From Sandaracinobacteroides saxicola (GTDB lineage Bacteria; Pseudomonadota; Alphaproteobacteria; Sphingomonadales; Sphingomonadaceae): a stretch of 64,000 nt of DNA. The translations under genes were made by a program, and so were the position numbers. Shown in pieces: positions 44,664-51,983 of this stretch (the stretch's first letter is position 1; the number at the start of each line of letters is the position of its first letter). The stretch spans positions 1,550,001-1,614,000 of the forward strand of contig NZ_CP059851.1 of assembly GCF_014117445.1 (NCBI RefSeq), written 5' to 3'. The notes beneath the pieces are model-generated. The model had not been told where the DNA came from and ran no database searches. It was given only the letters and a program-made list of their open reading frames with translations.

Positions 44664-46355
44664 GTGGAGATTCGGGGGGTGCTGGCTGACGTGGGTCTGT
44701 TCGCCGGGCTGTCGGCTGACGCGCTGGATGCGCTCGCCGCGGTGGCGGTGCCCATGGGGCTGCCCGGTGGCGCGCGGCTGATCGAGCAGGGCGGGGTCAG
44801 CGCCGGCGTCTGGGTGTTGCTGTCGGGCCGGTTGAAGGTGGTGCGGGCAGGCGAGAGCGGGCCGCTGGGGTTCGTCAATCCGGGCGAGAGCGTCGGCGAA
44901 CTGTCGATGATTTCCGGCGCGCCGCACATGGCGCATGTCAGCGCGGTGCGCGACAGCCTGTTGCTGCACGTGCCGAAGGAGGCGCTGCGGCAGGTGCTGC
45001 GCGATTCACCGGAATCGATGTGGCGGATGATGCAGCTGCTGGTGACGCGCACGACCCGGCAGGAGGGGCTGGCGGCGCCGCGGACGCTGGCGGTGATCGC
45101 GCTGACGCCGGGGCTGGACGCGTTGGACTTCGCCCGCCGGCTGGTGGCGCCGTTGCAGGCGTTGGGGTTGAAGGTGGCGCTGCTCAGCGATGGTGACGCC
45201 CGCGCCGGTCCCGATGCGCTGGCGGCGGTGGAGGCAGCGCATGACGTGACGCTCTATGCCGCCGGCGGGGAGGCCGAGACCTGGCGGGCACGGGCGTTGC
45301 GGCAGGCCGACCGGGTGTTGTTGCTGGCGGGGCGGGCGCGGCCGCTGCACCCCGAATTGCGGGCGTTGCTGGCGGCCTCCGCGGCGGCGCCGTTCGACCT
45401 GGCACTGCTGGAGGGGGAGGATGCCGCGGGATGGCGGGCCCTGCTGCCGCTGTCCGTGACGCTGCCGGTGGCGGCGGGTGACGGCGCGGCGCTCGGCCGG
45501 CTGGCGCGGCTGCTGGTGAATCGCGCGGTGGGCATCGTGCTGTCCGGCGGTGGCGCGCGCGGGCTGGCGCATCTGGGTGTGGTGAAGGCGCTGCGGGCGG
45601 CGGGCGTGGTGATCGACCGCTTCGCCGGTGTGTCGATGGGGTCGATCGTGGCCGCGGGCTATGCCGCCGGCTGGAGCCAGGAGGAGGCGGAGGCGCGCTT
45701 CCATGCCAGTTTCGTGGTGGCGAACCCGGTCAGCGATTACACGCTGCCGCTGCTGGCGCTGACGGGCGGGCGCAAGGTGAGCGCGCTGCTGCGGGCGGCG
45801 TTCGGCGAGCGCCGGATCGAGGCCCTGCCCCACCCCTATTTTTGCGTGTCCACCAACCTTTCGAACGCGAGCGAGCGGCTGCACCGCGAGGGCCTGTTGT
45901 GGCAGGCGGTGCGGGCCAGCCTGGCGATCCCCGGGCTGTTGCCGCCGGTGGCGATGGCGGGCGAGGTGCTGGTGGACGGCGCCGTGCTGAACAATTTCCC
46001 GGTGCTGCATGCGCGGGGCGAGGGGCGCGGGCCGGTGATCGGGGTGGATGTGGGCAGCCAGCTGGCGCTGGAATGCCGCGCGGAGGAGCTGGATGGCAGC
46101 GGTTTTCGCTGGCTGGGGCGGCGGGGCGAGGCGCCGGGCATCGCCTCGGTGCTGGCGCGCTCCGGCACGCTGACCAGCCGGGAAACGCGGGCCAATGCGG
46201 CGCGGGCGTGCGACCTGCTGCTGACACCACCAGTGGGCGGATTGCCGATCCTGGACTGGCGGCAGTTCGGCCGCGCGCTGGAGATTGGTTACGCCCATGC
46301 CAGCGAGCGGATTGCGGCGGCGCCCGCGGAGGTGCTGGGGCGGCTGGGGTTGTAG
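44664..46355 (+). CDS. Patatin-like phospholipase with N-terminal cyclic-nucleotide-binding domain (NTE/RssA-like)
   Basis: A 563-residue protein. Residues 1-120 form a cNMP-type regulatory domain (FAGLSADALDALAAV, and GESVGELSMISGAPHMAHV for the binding loop). A middle linker follows. The patatin domain has oxyanion loop LSGGGARGLAHLGVVKAL, nucleophile elbow GVSMGS and VDGAVLNNFP for the catalytic dyad Asp. This layout resembles neuropathy-target-esterase homologues. It likely cleaves membrane phospholipids or lysophospholipids under control of a small ligand. The start is GTG at 44664. No signal peptide is visible. Confidence 0.88.
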   Translation: MEIRGVLADVGLFAGLSADALDALAAVAVPMGLPGGARLIEQGGVSAGVWVLLSGRLKVVRAGESGPLGFVNPGESVGELSMISGAPHMAHVSAVRDSLLLHVPKEALRQVLRDSPESMWRMMQLLVTRTTRQEGLAAPRTLAVIALTPGLDALDFARRLVAPLQALGLKVALLSDGDARAGPDALAAVEAAHDVTLYAAGGEAETWRARALRQADRVLLLAGRARPLHPELRALLAASAAAPFDLALLEGEDAAGWRALLPLSVTLPVAAGDGAALGRLARLLVNRAVGIVLSGGGARGLAHLGVVKALRAAGVVIDRFAGVSMGSIVAAGYAAGWSQEEAEARFHASFVVANPVSDYTLPLLALTGGRKVSALLRAAFGERRIEALPHPYFCVSTNLSNASERLHREGLLWQAVRASLAIPGLLPPVAMAGEVLVDGAVLNNFPVLHARGEGRGPVIGVDVGSQLALECRAEELDGSGFRWLGRRGEAPGIASVLARSGTLTSRETRANAARACDLLLTPPVGGLPILDWRQFGRALEIGYAHASERIAAAPAEVLGRLGL

Positions 46356-46367
46356 GTTTGTATTGAG

Positions 46368-46383
46368 CGTGACGGTCGTCACG
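46368..46383. promoter_or_regulatory. 16-bp palindrome upstream of the PEP-CTERM gene
   Basis: CGTGACG-GT-CGTCACG is a perfect inverted repeat 13 bp after the patatin stop and about 110 bp before the next ATG. It has no T-run, so it is more likely a regulator site than a terminator. Confidence 0.4.
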
Positions 46384-46492
46384 CCGACACCCACACGAAT
46401 CATGCCAGGTTTCCCCCCAACGGGCGATGCGCCGCGCGTCGGAGGCAAACCAAAGTGCCACGGCACATCACCCGACTACATAGGAGGGACAG

Positions 46493-47449
46493 ATGCACTT
46501 CAAGATGACGTCGATGATCGCGGCGCTTGGGCTGGCCGCCACCTTGCCACAGCCGGCGATCGCAATCACCACCGCCGATTTTTACCATGGCACTTCGTCG
46601 ATCTATCCATTGGACAATAGAAGTCGTTTGGGTGTCCCGGTTGGCGGCGGCGTCGAGTCCATCTACGACTACAGATCGACGCTGCACGATCCTTGGTTGA
46701 ACGGTGAGCAATTCTATCGCGGTTCGGCGTGGACCTATGCCGGCCCCAATTTCATCAAATCGCTATCGGACACACGGGGCTATACCACTCGGTGGACAGC
46801 ATCGGGCTTCCGCTTCATCCACGCCGTCGGCACACAATTGAACTATGACGTCGTAGCCCGCTCGGACACGCTTGCAGAAGGCACGCGTATCACCGCAAAC
46901 GCTGTTGTTATTCTCGGTGTGCCAAAGGTCCTCGCCATCAGTCCGACTCCGCTCGGCATGCCGATCCCGCCGCGCGACGTGCCGCAGAAAATGGACATGT
47001 ATCCAGAGATTTTCTTTGGCGCACCTGGCGTGAGCTGGTGCCATTCAAATCTTAACCCCTTATGTCGACTTGCTATAACACCAGGATATAGCACGTTTTC
47101 GGTGGGAAATGAACAATATCTCAAGTGGAATGTACCAATAGAATTTAATATCGGCGAGCAGCGTGGCTTTTCGCAATATCTTGGTCTTTCCTCAACTCTC
47201 ACGAACAGCGCCTGGCTCGCAGACGCCAGCGCGTCCCTGCAGATATTCGCCAACAACTCCGCCTATAACTTCTTCACATCAGACGACCCGTCGATCCACT
47301 TCGAAAGCTCCACCGGCTTCAATTACGCCCCGCGTCCGATCGGCGCCGTTGTCCCAGAACCTACTGCTTGGGCGATGATGATCGTGGGCTTCGGGCTGGT
47401 GGGCGGCGCGATGCGGCGCCGGGTCGGGGTGAGGCGGGTGATGGCCTGA
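46493..47449 (+). CDS. Exported protein with PEPxxWA-CTERM tail, unknown function
   Basis: A 318-residue protein with a signal peptide (SMIAALGLAATLPQPAIA). The beta-rich mature part has no recognised domain. The tail is VPEPTAWAMMIVGFGLVGGA with a terminal basic cluster. It is sorted by an exosortase-type system, as the protease at 37.6 kb is. The coding sequence is less GC-rich than its neighbours, with some AT-rich codons around 47050-47150, suggesting recent gain. A GGAGGGACAG ribosome site precedes the ATG, and a clear terminator follows. Confidence 0.82.
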   Translation: MHFKMTSMIAALGLAATLPQPAIAITTADFYHGTSSIYPLDNRSRLGVPVGGGVESIYDYRSTLHDPWLNGEQFYRGSAWTYAGPNFIKSLSDTRGYTTRWTASGFRFIHAVGTQLNYDVVARSDTLAEGTRITANAVVILGVPKVLAISPTPLGMPIPPRDVPQKMDMYPEIFFGAPGVSWCHSNLNPLCRLAITPGYSTFSVGNEQYLKWNVPIEFNIGEQRGFSQYLGLSSTLTNSAWLADASASLQIFANNSAYNFFTSDDPSIHFESSTGFNYAPRPIGAVVPEPTAWAMMIVGFGLVGGAMRRRVGVRRVMA

Positions 47450-47454
47450 CGGGG

Positions 47455-47485
47455 CGGCTCCTCTCGCTCGCGGGAGGAGCCGTTT
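47455..47485 (+). terminator. Intrinsic terminator after the second PEP-CTERM gene
   Basis: The stem CGGCTCCTC (47455-47463) with GAGGAGCCG (47474-47482) is followed by TTT. It starts five bases after the stop codon. Confidence 0.82.
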
Positions 47486-47514
47486 GGCCATGCGGACCGT
47501 CTCATATTTGACTG

Positions 47515-47554
47515 CCCCACCCCCGGCCCCTCCCCTGAAGGGGAGGGGAGACGA
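47515..47554. repeat. 40-bp dispersed palindromic repeat, copy 1
   Basis: This 40-bp stretch is identical base for base to 51491-51530. It contains the hairpin CCCCTCCCC-TGAA-GGGGAGGGG (47527-47548). It sits in the gap between the PEP-CTERM gene and the end of the psp operon. REP-like intergenic element. Confidence 0.85.
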
Positions 47555-47596
47555 ACGTGTCCACCGCCCTGCCCTTTCCCGCCTGCGGGAGAGGGG

Positions 47597-47863
47597 TTAG
47601 CGGCGCAGCTGGTCGATTTCGTCGGACAGGCGGCGGGCGGGGTCGGTGACCAGTTTTTCGAGCGTCGCCAGCCGCTCGTTGATGCGGGCGAGGTCGGCCT
47701 TGGTCACCGCGTCGGGGTTGGAGACGACGCCCTGGCGGACATAGGGGTTGTGTTCCGAGTAGCGTTCCCAGCGCCGGGTCTGGCGGTTCCAGCGGCCGCC
47801 GGACATGACCTTGCCGATGGTGACCAGGGCCACGATGATGACGGCTGCTTCCCAGAAACCCAT
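47597..47863 (-). CDS. Psp-associated small membrane protein, PspB-like (3)
   Basis: An 88-residue protein. The N-terminal membrane helix is FWEAAVIIVALVTIGKVM. A basic loop follows (WNRQTRRWERYSEHNPYVRQ). The C-terminal coiled coil is INERLATLEKLVTDPARRLS and ends DEIDQLRR. The C-terminal pattern Glu-(Arg/Lys)-(Ile/Leu)-x-Thr-Asp followed by Leu-x-x-Glu-Ile-(Asp/Glu)-x-Leu-Arg is shared with the two upstream small proteins and partly with PspC. It is the last gene of the expanded psp operon. It is probably an inner-membrane partner of PspA or PspC. Confidence 0.7.
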   Translation of the reverse strand: MGFWEAAVIIVALVTIGKVMSGGRWNRQTRRWERYSEHNPYVRQGVVSNPDAVTKADLARINERLATLEKLVTDPARRLSDEIDQLRR

Positions 47864-47893
47864 GATGACCTTCTCCTGTTTCGGGCTTGCCGC

Positions 47894-48199
47894 TCAGTGG
47901 CGGAGCGAATCGATTTCGTAGCTGAGGCTGAAGCCGCGATCGGTGACAATGCGCTCGACGACCTGGAGCCGTTCCTTCACCGCGGCAAGTTCGGCGGAGA
48001 TCCGCGCATTTTCGCCTGTGAGCAGTTTGATGCGTTCGAGCGCCTCGCTGCTCCGGTCGGGCTTGAGCTTCTGGCCCCAGCTGCCTTCGAGCGGATAGCC
48101 ATGCTTGACGCGGAGCCAGGTGGTGACGACCCAGCCGATGGTGCCGGCGATGGCGATGAGGGCGATGGCGGGACCACCGATGACTTCGAGGAAGTTCAT
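47894..48199 (-). CDS. Psp-associated small membrane protein, PspB-like (2)
   Basis: A 101-residue protein. The N-terminal membrane helix is GGPAIALIAIAGTIGWVVTT. A short soluble part rich in helix follows, then the C-terminal motif ERIVTDRGFSLSYEIDSLRH. It resembles PspB in layout (one helix, then coiled coil) but is longer. It overlaps the preceding gene by four bases. A role in the same Psp membrane complex is inferred from operon position and shared motif. Confidence 0.72.
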   Translation of the reverse strand: MNFLEVIGGPAIALIAIAGTIGWVVTTWLRVKHGYPLEGSWGQKLKPDRSSEALERIKLLTGENARISAELAAVKERLQVVERIVTDRGFSLSYEIDSLRH

Positions 48200-48447
48200 G
48201 CCGACCTCCGCAGGTTTTCGATTTCGGACGCCAGATGGACCGATTTGTCGGTCGCGATGCGCTCCAGCACTTCGACGCGGGCCTCGAGGCGGGCGACCTT
48301 CGAGGCGAGCTCGCTGTTCATGCTGCCGTAGCCGGCGGCTTCATGCTCGTAGCGCATCAGTTCGGAGCGGCGTTTGTTGCCCATGTAGATGGCATAGAAG
48401 GGGATCGCCAATGCCATGATCGGGATCAGAAGTGCCAGTTCGCCCAT
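48196..48447 (-). CDS. Psp-associated small membrane protein, PspB-like (1)
   Basis: An 83-residue protein. The N-terminal helix is LALLIPIMALAIPFYAIYMG, then a basic turn NKRRSELM, then a coiled coil ending with ERIATDKSVHLASEIENLRR. The size and helix-then-coil plan match PspB. It lies 37 bp after pspC and overlaps the next gene by four bases. The start MGELALLI at 48447 is chosen because it opens directly with the membrane helix. Confidence 0.72.
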   Translation of the reverse strand: MGELALLIPIMALAIPFYAIYMGNKRRSELMRYEHEAAGYGSMNSELASKVARLEARVEVLERIATDKSVHLASEIENLRRSA

Positions 48448-48484
48448 GTTCGTCTTCCCTATTGATGGTGCCGGGCGGCTGCGC

Positions 48485-48883
48485 TCACTTGGAGCGCAGC
48501 GCCTCGATCTCGTTCGACAGGCGGCTGCTGCCGCTGGTGTAGCCGATCTCGATGTCGCGCAGGCGGCGGTCGATGTCGCGGAAGCTGCTGCGCACCTCGC
48601 GGATGCCGCGGCCGGCGGACGCGCGGGTCTTCTGCCAGAACTGCCGGTCCTCGGGATCGATGTCGTCGTTGACATAGGCGCCGTGTGGCTTGTCGCTGGC
48701 CATCCAGCCGATCACCAGATAGGCGATGATGGTGAACGGCCCGCCCCCCATGATGGTAACGAGGACAAGGCCGACGCGCACCCACAGGGCGTCGAAACCG
48801 GTGTAGTCGGCAATCCCCGAGCAGACGCCCATGAACTTGGCGTTGCGTTTGTCGAGGTAGAAACCAGTGCGGCGGTAGGCCAT
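48485..48883 (-). CDS. pspC: Phage shock protein C (PspC), membrane sensor
   Basis: A 132-residue PspC-domain protein. RRTGFYLDKRNAKFMGVCSG opens the domain. The membrane part is LWVRVGLVLVTIMGGGPFTI plus IIAYLVIGWM. An extended coiled-coil C-terminus ends in RLSNEIEALRSK, a motif shared with the three small proteins downstream. PspC with PspB senses envelope stress and recruits PspA away from PspF. It follows pspB after one base. Confidence 0.92.
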   Translation of the reverse strand: MAYRRTGFYLDKRNAKFMGVCSGIADYTGFDALWVRVGLVLVTIMGGGPFTIIAYLVIGWMASDKPHGAYVNDDIDPEDRQFWQKTRASAGRGIREVRSSFRDIDRRLRDIEIGYTSGSSRLSNEIEALRSK

Positions 48884-48884
48884 C

Positions 48885-49130
48885 TTACTGTCCTTTGCGA
48901 ATGGGGGTGATCTTGTCTTCGCGGTCGGCGGCGATGATGCGTTCGATGCTGGTCAAACGGTCATCGAGCCGGCGCGCGAGATCGTGGAGTTCGTCGAGCA
49001 GATCCTCGTCCTGCACGGTCAACCCTTTGGCCTGCTTCCATTTCGTGATGTAGTGGAAGATCAGCCAGGGCAGGCCGATGAAGAGCAGCAGGATCGCGCT
49101 GAGCGGGATGAGCGCCTCGGGGATGCTCAT
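48885..49130 (-). CDS. pspB: Phage shock protein B (PspB)
   Basis: An 81-residue inner-membrane protein. It has an N-terminal helix (LIPLSAILLLFIGLPWLIFH), then the conserved HYITKWKQAKGLT and DEDLLDELHDLARRLDDRL, both typical of PspB. It works with PspC in sensing membrane stress. It lies one base after the pspA stop and one base before pspC, in a compact operon. Confidence 0.92.
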   Translation of the reverse strand: MSIPEALIPLSAILLLFIGLPWLIFHYITKWKQAKGLTVQDEDLLDELHDLARRLDDRLTSIERIIAADREDKITPIRKGQ

Positions 49131-49131
49131 C

Positions 49132-49803
49132 TCAGGCGTCCGTCTTGCCCATGCGGGCCTTCAGGGCGGCGAGTTCGGCGGCGACGCTGTCGTTTGCCTT
49201 CAGCTCGTTGATCTGCTCGTCCAGCGTCTTGGCGCGCGGGGCGAGGTCATAGGCTTCGGCGCGGCCCTCGGCCATGTCGACGCGGCGCTCCATCAGCTCG
49301 AAGCGGGCAAAGGCTTCGTCGATGCGCGGGCCCTTGGTCATGGCCCGCATGCGGGCGCGGTTCTGCGCGGTTTCCAGGCGGGCGAGCAGGCCGTTCTGGC
49401 GGGCGCGTGCCTCGCGCAGCTTCGCCTCCAGCTTGCCGATGTCCTCCTCGTGCGCGGCCAGCTGCTCGTCGAGCGCGTCGATCTCGGCGACCATCTGCGC
49501 GGCGGCGTCGGCGAGCTTCTGCTTTTCCATCAGCGCGGCGGTGGCCAGATCCTCGCGGTCCTTCGACAGCGCCAGTTCGGCCTTCTCGCCCCAGCTCGCC
49601 TGCGCCTGGCCGAGTTTGGCGATGGTGCGGCGCATTTCCTTCTGGTCGGCGATGGTGCGGGCGGCGGACGCGCGGACTTCGACCAGCGTCTCCTCCATCT
49701 CCATGATGACGAGGCGGATGGTCTTGGCCGGGTCTTCGGCCTTGTCCAACAGGTCGTTGACGTTGGCGTGGATGATGTCTCGCGTGCGGGAGAAGATACC
49801 CAT
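49132..49803 (-). CDS. pspA: Phage shock protein A (PspA), ESCRT-III/Vipp1 family
   Basis: A 223-residue coiled-coil protein. It begins MGIFSRTRDIIHANVNDLLD, the amphipathic membrane-binding helix, followed by EDPAKTIRLVIMEMEETLVE and long heptad helices. PspA inhibits the enhancer protein PspF in calm cells and oligomerises on damaged membranes. It follows a UrcA-family gene by 114 bp, with a long hairpin between, and shows no sigma-54 promoter of its own. It is therefore probably transcribed from the urcA promoter at 50.3 kb. Confidence 0.95.
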   Translation of the reverse strand: MGIFSRTRDIIHANVNDLLDKAEDPAKTIRLVIMEMEETLVEVRASAARTIADQKEMRRTIAKLGQAQASWGEKAELALSKDREDLATAALMEKQKLADAAAQMVAEIDALDEQLAAHEEDIGKLEAKLREARARQNGLLARLETAQNRARMRAMTKGPRIDEAFARFELMERRVDMAEGRAEAYDLAPRAKTLDEQINELKANDSVAAELAALKARMGKTDA

Positions 49804-49865
49804 TTTTTTGCTCCTTGGTGGGGGATGTTAGACCCCGTTTTGCGACCGGGAAAGGTCAAGATGTC

Positions 49866-49903
49866 GTCCGGGCGGGCCGAGAGGGGGATGGACCCGCCCG
49901 GAC
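49866..49903 (-). terminator. Hairpin between urcA-like gene and pspA (attenuator or mRNA stabiliser)
   Basis: An 11-bp perfect stem (49866-49876 with 49893-49903) with a 16-base loop stands 14 bp after the urcA-like stop. No T-run follows on the minus strand, so full termination is unlikely. It may reduce readthrough or protect the 3' end of a processed urcA message. Confidence 0.6.
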
Positions 49904-49917
49904 GAGGTGCCGACCGC

Positions 49918-50283
49918 CTAGGACTGGGGTTGGGCGGCGGTCGGGAACTGGTTCGCGAGCTGCGGAAGAGTGGCCCTGGCAGCAAGCGTGATATTGGCGT
50001 GGCCGATGGCCTGCGCCATGCAGGCGCGCTGGCGGGAGAGATCGGCGAGATTGCGCGGATCGACACCGCAGACGTTGCGGGCGGCGCCGCGGATGCGGGC
50101 ATCGAGCGTGGCGCGACCCGCCGACGTGGCCAGGTCGAGATCGGCATAGCGCACCGTCGCCCGAGGCGCTTCGGCCGCCTGCACCGGACCGGCGGCCGCC
50201 ATCATGCAGGCGCCGCTGGCAACGAGGGCAAGGGTGCCGAGGGTGAGAGTGCGAAGGATCGGCGTGTCGGTCATGTTGGTCAT
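49918..50283 (-). CDS. UrcA family protein, first gene of the psp operon
   Basis: A 121-residue exported protein with a signal peptide (ALVASGACMMAAAGPVQAA). The UrcA domain has VRYADLDLATSAGRATLDAR, AARNVCGVDP and a second Cys in RACMAQAI. UrcA proteins are small, widespread in Sphingomonadales and functionally obscure. AGGAGG lies five bases before the ATG at 50283. A near-consensus sigma-54 promoter ends 33 bp upstream. The pspABC genes follow on the same strand, so it is likely induced with them by PspF. A close paralogue lies at 51.6 kb. Confidence 0.88.
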   Translation of the reverse strand: MTNMTDTPILRTLTLGTLALVASGACMMAAAGPVQAAEAPRATVRYADLDLATSAGRATLDARIRGAARNVCGVDPRNLADLSRQRACMAQAIGHANITLAARATLPQLANQFPTAAQPQS

Positions 50284-50316
50284 CGGTGCCTCCTGTTGGC
50301 TTGATGCCAGAGGTAA

Positions 50317-50332
50317 TGCAGGGGGCGTGCCA
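50317..50332 (-). promoter_or_regulatory. Sigma-54 (-24/-12) promoter of the urcA-psp operon
   Basis: On the minus strand the sequence is TGGCAC-GCCCC-CTGCA. Against consensus TGGCAC-N5-TTGCA this misses only one base, and it keeps the invariant GG and GC with correct spacing. Start of transcription would be about 20-25 bp before the urcA ATG. A near-copy lies at 51984-51999. Confidence 0.85.
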
Positions 50333-50408
50333 AGTCGGTGATAAAGGAATTATTATTGTTTTTCAGTTGCTTATAACTTTCGCCCGGAGGATTAACATAT
50401 GATGAATT

Positions 50409-50424
50409 GCCAAGAGTTGGGAAA
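50409..50424. promoter_or_regulatory. Candidate PspF enhancer (UAS) in the pspF-urcA gap
   Basis: GCCAAGAGTTGGGAAA (plus strand) lies about 77 bp upstream of the sigma-54 promoter, at usual enhancer distance. It holds CCAA-n3-TTGG symmetry. A matching sequence, GCCAAGCATTGGGAA, lies at 52086-52100, at a similar distance from the second sigma-54 promoter. It also overlaps the region just before the pspF start, so PspF binding could limit its own synthesis, as in E. coli. Confidence 0.6.
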
Positions 50425-50441
50425 ATGTGCCAGTTTGCGGC

Positions 50442-51464
50442 ATGGCCAGCAAAGCGACCCAGTTGATCGGGCAGTCCGAAGCCTTTCTCGATGCGATCGA
50501 GCGGGCGAGCCTGGCGGCGCCGCTGACCCGACCGGTGCTGGTGATCGGTGAACGCGGCACCGGCAAGGAGCTGATCGCCGAGCGGCTGCACCGGCTGTCG
50601 AAGCGGTGGGAGGAACCGCTGGTGACGATGAACTGCGCCGCGCTGCCCGAGAGCCTGATCGATGCCGAGCTGTTCGGCTATGAGACGGGTGCCTTCACCG
50701 GCGCCACCAAGGCACGTGCCGGCCGGTTCGAGGAAGCCGACGGCGGCACGCTGTTCCTGGACGAGATCGGCACGCTGACCCAGGCCGGGCAGGAGCGGCT
50801 GCTGCGGGTGATCGAATATGGCGAGCTGACGCGGCTCGGCAGCACGCGGGTCACCAATGTCGATGTGCGGGTGGTGGCGGCGACCAACGAGGACCTGCCG
50901 CGGCTGGCGGAGGCGGGAAAGTTTCGCGCCGACCTGCTCGACCGGCTGAGCTTCGAGGTGATCACCCTGCCCCCACTGCGGGCGCGGCCGGAGGATATCC
51001 TGGTGCTGGCGGATCATTTCGGCCGGCGGATGGCCGCCGAGCTGGGCTGGCGGGTGTTTCCGGGCTTCAGTGCCGGTGTAAAGGCCCGGCTGGAAGCCCA
51101 TGAATGGCCGGGCAATGTACGCGAGCTGAAAAATGTGGCGGAACGGTCGGTCTATCGCTGGGGCGACGAGGACCGGCCGATCGCCGCGGTCGAGCTGGAT
51201 CCGTTCGACAGCCCCTGGCGGCCGAAGGGCGCCTTCGCCGCGCCCGCGCGGGCGGAGGCGCCACTGGCGGACGCGGCGCTGCCGGTGGCGGCGGCGCCGG
51301 CGTTCGCGGTGGATGACATGCGCGCCGCGGTGACGGCGTTCGAGAAGGGCATTGTCGAGGATGCGCTGGCGCGGGCGAAGCATAACCAGCGGCGGGCGGC
51401 GCAGCTGCTGAACCTCAGCTATGACCAGTTGCGGCATGCGATGAAGCGGTTGGGGGTGGAGTAG
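50442..51464 (+). CDS. pspF: Phage shock operon transcriptional activator PspF (sigma-54 enhancer-binding protein)
   Basis: About 340 residues. The AAA+ domain has Walker A GERGTGKE (36-43), the sigma-54-contacting loop GAFTGA (83-88), Walker [11 protein letters not shown] and [10 protein letters not shown]. The C-terminal Fis-type HTH is [20 protein letters not shown]. There is no N-terminal receiver or GAF domain, as expected for PspF, which is regulated by PspA binding. The ATG at 50442 has no clear ribosome site; a GTG at 50427 after GGGA is an alternative. An out-of-frame ATG at 50399 does follow a strong GGAGG. It is divergent from urcA-pspABC and convergent with a second urcA. Confidence 0.93.
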   Translation: MASKATQLIGQSEAFLDAIERASLAAPLTRPVLVIGERGTGKELIAERLHRLSKRWEEPLVTMNCAALPESLIDAELFGYETGAFTGATKARAGRFEEADGGTLFLDEIGTLTQAGQERLLRVIEYGELTRLGSTRVTNVDVRVVAATNEDLPRLAEAGKFRADLLDRLSFEVITLPPLRARPEDILVLADHFGRRMAAELGWRVFPGFSAGVKARLEAHEWPGNVRELKNVAERSVYRWGDEDRPIAAVELDPFDSPWRPKGAFAAPARAEAPLADAALPVAAAPAFAVDDMRAAVTAFEKGIVEDALARAKHNQRRAAQLLNLSYDQLRHAMKRLGVE

Positions 51465-51490
51465 CAGGGACGCGGCGACCGGATGGACGT

Positions 51491-51530
51491 CCCCACCCCC
51501 GGCCCCTCCCCTGAAGGGGAGGGGAGACGA
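51491..51530. repeat. 40-bp dispersed palindromic repeat, copy 2
   Basis: Identical to 47515-47554 over all 40 bases, including the CCCCTCCCC-TGAA-GGGGAGGGG hairpin. It lies in the gap between the convergent pspF and second urcA genes, six bases from the urcA terminator stem. Confidence 0.85.
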
Positions 51531-51535
51531 AAAAA

Positions 51536-51566
51536 TCCCGCCGGGCGGAGGGGGCGCCCGGCGGGA
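51536..51566 (-). terminator. Intrinsic terminator of the second urcA-like gene
   Basis: A 12-bp perfect stem (51536-51547 with 51555-51566) begins 23 bp past the urcA stop at 51590. On the minus strand the stem is followed by six T residues. It could also stop pspF transcription from the other side. Confidence 0.9.
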
Positions 51567-51589
51567 CCTTTGGGGTGGCGTTGCGTCGG

Positions 51590-51946
51590 TCAGTTGACCG
51601 AGGCGACGGCCACCGGTGCCTTGGCGGCGACGACCGCGGTGACGGCTGCGCGGCTGCCTTCGAGGGCGGCGACCATGCATTCGCGCGCCTTTTCCTTGGC
51701 CAGCAGGTCGCGGCTGTCGGCGGACACGCCGCAGACGCTCTTCGCGGCCTGGCGGATGCGGTTTTCCAGGGTGGTGCGGCCGGCAACAGTGCCGAGGTCG
51801 AGGTCGGCGTGGCTGACGCGGACGCTATGCACCTCGGCGGCCTGCGCCGGGCCGGCGACGCCGACCAGGGTGGCGGCGCTGACCGCGATGGCGGCGATGC
51901 CGAACACCAGATTGTTGATGATGCTGTTTTGGACTTGGGTGGTCAT
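51590..51946 (-). CDS. UrcA family protein, second copy, monocistronic
   Basis: A 118-residue exported protein with a signal peptide (LVFGIAAIAVSAATLVGVAG, cleavage near GPAQAA). The UrcA domain has VRVSHADLDLGTVAGRTTLE, AAKSVCGVSADS and KARECMVAALEG. It is a paralogue of the urcA-like gene at 49.9 kb, with the same two cysteines. AGGAGG sits five bases before the ATG at 51946, as in the other copy. It has its own sigma-54 promoter upstream and a strong terminator after the stop. It is convergent with pspF. Confidence 0.88.
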   Translation of the reverse strand: MTTQVQNSIINNLVFGIAAIAVSAATLVGVAGPAQAAEVHSVRVSHADLDLGTVAGRTTLENRIRQAAKSVCGVSADSRDLLAKEKARECMVAALEGSRAAVTAVVAAKAPVAVASVN

Positions 51947-51983
51947 GAGAGCCTCCTGCTTGCTGAGTTGATGCCAAGGGCAA

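Noticed and set aside
45006-46466. A 486-codon minus-strand frame opposite the cNMP-patatin gene
   Set aside because: Antisense artefact: the plus strand encodes GGGARG, GxSxG and DGA motifs in order.
50280-51680. A 466-codon minus-strand frame opposite pspF
   Set aside because: It overlaps the sigma-54 promoter and all of pspF. Its N-terminal part only reads through the psp regulatory region.
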